From an uncultured Porphyromonas sp. (lineage in GTDB: Bacteria; Bacteroidota; Bacteroidia; Bacteroidales; Porphyromonadaceae): 9,180 nt of DNA. The first letter of the stretch is position 1; the number at the start of each line of letters is the position of its first letter. The notes under the pieces were generated by a model. It ran no database searches. It saw nothing but the letters and a program-made list of their open reading frames with translations, and had not been told where the DNA came from. Positions 5,882-9,180 of the stretch are shown in pieces. The stretch lies in the NCBI GenBank assembly GCA_947253195.1, contig CAMXXM010000041.1, forward strand, positions 1 to 9,180, read 5' to 3'. Both the position numbers and the translations under genes were made by a program.

Positions 5882-6808
5882 ATGAGGATACACATCATAG
5901 GCTCGACCCATCAGACCGCTTCACTTGATACTCTTCGAGGTATCCTAGACCTGCTGACTGCCGACAGTGCCGATGAGGTAACCATTGATAGTCGGTTTTT
6001 TAGCTACCTGATGCAGCACGAAACAGCCCCATCGGGCGTGAAGACCTACCCCCTCAGCGGGACTATCGACACAGACCTAATGGTCTGCATCGGAGGGGAC
6101 GGCACATTCCTGCGTGGTGCAAAATTGGTCGCCGGCACTGAAGCCGGGATCATCGGTCTCAACTCCGGGCACCTGGGGTTCCTATCCAGTATGCAGCCTG
6201 ATGTCCTCTCCTCCTACTGGGATGAGATACGATCCGGGCGAGCTCAGGTGGACAAGCGAGCCACGCTGGAGGCTGTCGTCACCGACCCGGATGGAAAGAT
6301 CATCCACCAAGGGATCGCGCTCAACGAGGTCTCCGTCATCAGGCGAGACATACTGAATATGATCAGAGTCACCACCAAGGTCTGTGGACAATGGATGGTC
6401 GACTACCAGGCTGACGGAGTGCTTGTGTCGACGCCCACGGGCTCCTCCGCCTACGCGCTGAGCGTAGGCGGACCACTTGTTCACCCCAATTGCACCACAC
6501 TTCTTATAGTCCCGATAGCCCCCCACTCTCTCACGATGAGACCCATCCTGATACCCGATAGTATGACGATCGACTTCACGATCAGCAGCCGATCAGGGAC
6601 ATTTGCCATCGCTCTGGACGGGAGAGGAAAGGATTTCCCGGACAATTGTCGGGTGACCGTCCGTAAGTCGGATCGCGTGGTCAGGGTACTCCACACCAGC
6701 GGTTATCAATACTTTGAAAACCTTCGTAAGAAGCTGATGTGGGGTGCAGACTCGCGATCAGTCGGTAGTGACGAAGACGAGACCTCTCTCTGCCCGACTA
6801 AAGATTAA
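5882..6808 (+). CDS. nadK: NAD kinase
   Basis: NadK phosphorylates NAD to NADP using ATP or polyphosphate and is the only route to NADP; it is cytoplasmic. The 308-residue protein shows the diagnostic motifs in order. VCIGGDGTFLRGA (68-80) holds the GGDG phosphate-binding loop with the catalytic aspartate D73. GLNSGHLGFL (92-101) and the NE pair N148-E149 in ALNEVSVIRRD follow. The adenine/ribose site is DYQADGVLVSTPTGSSAYALS (174-194) together with GGPLVHP (196-202). YFENLRKKLMWGADSR, ending at residue 292, is where Bacteroidota homologues normally stop; a further 16 acidic residues (293-308) follow here. The ATG at 5882 begins the expected first strand (MRIHIIG). The last 11 bp overlap the end of the convergent DUF4954 gene. 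Confidence 0.97.
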   Translation: MRIHIIGSTHQTASLDTLRGILDLLTADSADEVTIDSRFFSYLMQHETAPSGVKTYPLSGTIDTDLMVCIGGDGTFLRGAKLVAGTEAGIIGLNSGHLGFLSSMQPDVLSSYWDEIRSGRAQVDKRATLEAVVTDPDGKIIHQGIALNEVSVIRRDILNMIRVTTKVCGQWMVDYQADGVLVSTPTGSSAYALSVGGPLVHPNCTTLLIVPIAPHSLTMRPILIPDSMTIDFTISSRSGTFAIALDGRGKDFPDNCRVTVRKSDRVVRVLHTSGYQYFENLRKKLMWGADSRSVGSDEDETSLCPTKD

Positions 6809-8771
6809 AGCTGAGTTGCTTCACGACTGAGTCATAGAGGCTCTGCTTCCGCTCCATATGCTCCCGGACACACTGGACATATACATCCTGCTCCAGCTCA
6901 TCCGCTGCATCCATCTGAGTAGTTGCTGAGGAGGATATCCTCCGGTCGATCGCATGCTCCTTGGCAGCATCCTGGATGAGACTGCGATCTATCGTCAGCA
7001 CCGCATCGATCCAGCGATCCAGTATCTCATAGACCACCTCTGCCGTCAGAGACTCGGACTTATCAAGCCCGTACCACCGGTAGATCAGGTCGTAGCTCCA
7101 GTCCCACTCCAGCTCGTAATACCTCTCATGCAGTGATCGGACCTGACTGCTGAAGTCATCGAGCGTCGCATACGCAGTCTCCCTCAAGCCGTCAGCGAGT
7201 CGTCTCACCCCACGCTCGGGAGCAATCATGCCACACAAGTCCGTCCAGAGGCCTACTCCCTCATCGTGATCCGGTCGGAGCAGCCCGTTGAGATCCTCAA
7301 TGGTGGCAATCTCTCGGCTCTCCACCTTGTCCCGGATACGAGTGATGAGAGAGTTGCCGATAAACTTGTCGATCCCCAGTCTATAGATCCTAAGCCCATG
7401 GTGCAGGGATGAGGACTTAAGGTGGAGATTATGATAAATGTAGGTCTCATCGTGCTGTCCGACAAAGTCAAGCAGCTCCTGCAGCTTGCGATATCCCTGC
7501 TCCATTTTCCCCACCGTGTAGGGACTGAGCAGGTTATAATTAACGCAATCAAGCTTACAGTCTCCCGGTCGGTGATCACGAGAGGGCCACTTCTTGGCAT
7601 CACGCATCGTCCCTATGGTCAGGAGTGCTCGACCGGGCACGAGATAAGTTTCATTGTGATTCTCGATCACGTAGCTGAAGGGGAAGGCGGAGGTATCCAC
7701 ATGATCCGTATGCCGTCCCATAATCAAGCTGAATGGACCGATCCTTGAGGGCCAGAGGATATACGAGTCGCTTGAGGTCTTACTCCCCCGCTCCACGACA
7801 CCATGATGGATGGGACCGGTCTTGTAGAGGTGATTACTCTGGTTGGATCCCGAGCCCGCATTGAGGAAAGAGAAAAGACCTGCGATCAGTAAGGAGCTCT
7901 TATGCATAGATACCGTGAAGGGACCGGCGACAATGGCAGCAGCCTCTCCATTCTCTAAGGTACAATTACTGAATATCAAGGACTCATTGGCAGAGAAAAG
8001 ATTTCCCACCTTGGCAGACTGACCGACAAAGACCATATGCAGCGTACAATTATCCACCATCGAAGCGCCGGCAGCCGCGATGAAGTGCTTACCGATCACT
8101 CCATTACCGACCACAGCCGGGTATCCGGGGCGGCTACAGAGGGAAAAGTCGCTGAGGATCGATGCACCATCGATGATGCTCCCATCGCCTATGTACCCAT
8201 CAATGATGGTACCGGTATTGACGATCCTCACGTTGTCTCCTATCGTCCCCCGCTCCGAGCGACACTCCTCCACATCCTCGCTAATCAGCCGTATCAGCTC
8301 CTTATGGACGGGATCCGAGTCAGGGGTAGTCACCAGCAGGTAGGCAATCTGAGCGGTCAACTTGCGAGAAAGAGGCACCTCTATGCCACCGGTCTCATTG
8401 AGTACCGGCACAGAAACGCCATTGCCAAAGGTCGACGAGCCGGACATATAGATGGCATTGACATTACTTACCGTAACATCAGCTCCTATATCGTAGTCCG
8501 AAATGCAGTCGCGGATATTGGCAATATACGCTCCATCCCCGATGGTTGTGTCCTTCAGGAGAGCGTGACAGATACCATTGCTCCGCTTGATCCCATACCT
8601 ATCGACGTGGGTGCCGGATAGGTCTCCGAGGGTACAGTGACCCACAAACGTCACCTCGGTCAGCTGTGAGCGGGCAAAGGTCTCACTCACCCTGATGCGG
8701 CTCCAGTCATCTGCCTGACACCGCCTATTTTCCTCCAAAAGCCTGATCTCCTCCTCTGTCAAGTGTCTCAT
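6798..8771 (-). CDS. DUF4954 family protein, predicted left-handed beta-helix, function unknown
   Basis: The 657-residue product matches the Bacteroidota family DUF4954 as I remember it, with a start of the usual MRHLTEEEIRLLEENRRCQADDW kind. Hexapeptide-like repeats suggesting a left-handed beta-helix run through about residues 45-120 (for example IGDGAYIANI, 77-86) and 176-300 (for example IGDNVRIVNTGTIIDG, 177-192, and IGDGSIIDGAS, 194-204). This fold is typical of acyl- and nucleotidyl-transferases acting on sugars. The most conserved part is a block around GPFTVSMHKSSLLIAGLF (283-300), LNAGSGSNQSNH (303-314) and SAFPFSYV (361-368), which looks like an active site, with H290, K291 and H314 as candidates. 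After PSRD (396-399) the C-terminal 230 residues are alpha-helical and charged, probably a separate domain. No signal peptide is seen, so it is likely cytoplasmic. Family placement is firm; substrate and reaction are unknown. Confidence 0.9.
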   Translation of the reverse strand: MRHLTEEEIRLLEENRRCQADDWSRIRVSETFARSQLTEVTFVGHCTLGDLSGTHVDRYGIKRSNGICHALLKDTTIGDGAYIANIRDCISDYDIGADVTVSNVNAIYMSGSSTFGNGVSVPVLNETGGIEVPLSRKLTAQIAYLLVTTPDSDPVHKELIRLISEDVEECRSERGTIGDNVRIVNTGTIIDGYIGDGSIIDGASILSDFSLCSRPGYPAVVGNGVIGKHFIAAAGASMVDNCTLHMVFVGQSAKVGNLFSANESLIFSNCTLENGEAAAIVAGPFTVSMHKSSLLIAGLFSFLNAGSGSNQSNHLYKTGPIHHGVVERGSKTSSDSYILWPSRIGPFSLIMGRHTDHVDTSAFPFSYVIENHNETYLVPGRALLTIGTMRDAKKWPSRDHRPGDCKLDCVNYNLLSPYTVGKMEQGYRKLQELLDFVGQHDETYIYHNLHLKSSSLHHGLRIYRLGIDKFIGNSLITRIRDKVESREIATIEDLNGLLRPDHDEGVGLWTDLCGMIAPERGVRRLADGLRETAYATLDDFSSQVRSLHERYYELEWDWSYDLIYRWYGLDKSESLTAEVVYEILDRWIDAVLTIDRSLIQDAAKEHAIDRRISSSATTQMDAADELEQDVYVQCVREHMERKQSLYDSVVKQLSFNL

Positions 8772-8810
8772 AATAATCTATTTCTTTAGAAAATAAATCT
8801 CTATAAATGA

Positions 8811-8844
8811 CGAGTGCGACCAACAAACCTGTCAGCCGCACTCG
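8811..8844 (-). terminator. Possible terminator of gyrB
   Basis: CGAGTGCG (8811-8818) and CGCACTCG (8837-8844) form an 8-bp perfect stem with an 18-nt loop, 43 bp beyond the gyrB stop codon. On the minus strand it is followed by TCATTTATAG, a weak T-rich stretch. The long loop and poor T run make this less certain than the other terminators, and read-through into the DUF4954 gene is plausible. Confidence 0.45.
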
Positions 8845-8886
8845 CTTATAATCTAATAATCCTCCTCCTGCAGACGGACGTACATA

Positions 8887-9180
8887 CTATGCATCTACAG
8901 TGGCAAAGGTGGCATTCTCCTTGATGAAGTCTCTACGAGGCTCCACATCCTCACCCATAAGCATCGAGAAGACTCGATCAGCCTCCACGGCATTCTCCAG
9001 AGTGACCTGCTTGAGATAGCGTCCCTGAGGGTCCATTGTCGTCTCCCAGAGCTGGCTGGCATCCATCTCTCCAAGACCCTTGTATCGCTGGGTGATGATC
9101 TTAGACTCGTCACCGGAGCCATACTGAGCAATAAAGTCCGCCCTGTCTTCGTCATTGAAGCAGTACTCAATCTTATCCCC
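8887..9180 (-). CDS. gyrB: DNA gyrase subunit B, C-terminal 97 residues (partial)
   Basis: The minus strand is open from the window edge to a TAG at 8889-8887, giving 97 residues. GyrB is the ATPase subunit of gyrase, which introduces negative supercoils. The fragment is the end of the TOPRIM region and the conserved C-terminus: [20 protein letters not shown] (31-50), followed by [18 protein letters not shown] (59-76) and [14 protein letters not shown] (77-90). The WETTMDP and [13 protein letters not shown] wording is typical of GyrB; ParE differs in both places, so gyrase is favoured over topoisomerase IV. The remaining 5' part lies beyond 9180. A possible terminator and then the DUF4954 gene follow on the same strand. 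Confidence 0.95.
   Translation of the reverse strand, partial: GDKIEYCFNDEDRADFIAQYGSGDESKIITQRYKGLGEMDASQLWETTMDPQGRYLKQVTLENAVEADRVFSMLMGEDVEPRRDFIKENATFATVDA

Noticed and set aside
8037..8621. A 194-codon open frame on the plus strand inside the DUF4954 gene
   Set aside because: It is antisense to the conserved beta-helix repeats and has no recognisable features of its own.
1..9180. CRISPR arrays, insertion sequences, phage genes, toxin-antitoxin or defence modules
   Set aside because: I saw no regularly spaced repeats, transposase-like product, terminal inverted repeats with target duplication, or defence-type domains. All large genes belong to conserved chromosomal families.

Overview
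The window is an ordinary, gene-dense chromosomal segment of a Bacteroidota bacterium, most likely Porphyromonas or a close relative. Four things point there: a SprA/Sov-type type IX secretion gene directly downstream of ruvA; a long PPi-dependent phosphofructokinase of the Bacteroidota type; a DUF4954 protein, a family I know only from Bacteroidota and relatives; and several promoter-like TAnnTTTG boxes, the Bacteroidota -7 element, in place of E. coli-type -10 boxes. Base composition looks fairly GC-rich (roughly half G+C by eye). That would suit the higher-GC Porphyromonas species, but the species cannot be fixed from this window.

Layout. Positions 1-831 (minus) are the 5' part of a sprA/sov homologue whose 3' part lies outside the window. 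Directly upstream of it is ruvA (850-1467, minus), and beyond that a tRNA-Phe(GAA) gene (1567-1638, minus) with its own promoter and terminator. Positions 1639-1916 hold the tRNA promoter on the minus strand, a -7 box for the next plus-strand gene and a small unassigned hairpin; I see no gene there. A plus-strand series follows: a small single-span membrane protein (1917-2147), an OmpH/Skp-like periplasmic protein (2270-2905), a terminator, truA (3024-3827), a small two-span membrane protein (3884-4090), pfp (4128-5774), a strong terminator, and nadK (5882-6808). Running the other way are a 657-residue DUF4954 beta-helix protein (6798-8771), convergent with nadK and overlapping it by 11 bp, and the 3' end of gyrB (8887-9180).

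The genes serve unrelated core tasks: protein secretion across the outer membrane (SprA/Sov), Holliday junction processing (RuvA), translation (tRNA-Phe, TruA), envelope protein handling (OmpH-like), glycolysis (PFP), NADP synthesis (NadK) and DNA supercoiling (GyrB). The 3884-4090 membrane protein and pfp are 37 bp apart and probably share a transcript starting at the -7 box at 3836-3843.

I found no mobile element, CRISPR array, phage gene, toxin-antitoxin pair or defence system, and no abrupt change in codon use that would suggest recent transfer. The points most worth a second look are the unusually short N-terminus of the SprA/Sov homologue, the function of the DUF4954 protein, a terminator-like hairpin ending about 20 bp before truA, and a short acidic tail on NadK that runs into the opposing gene.
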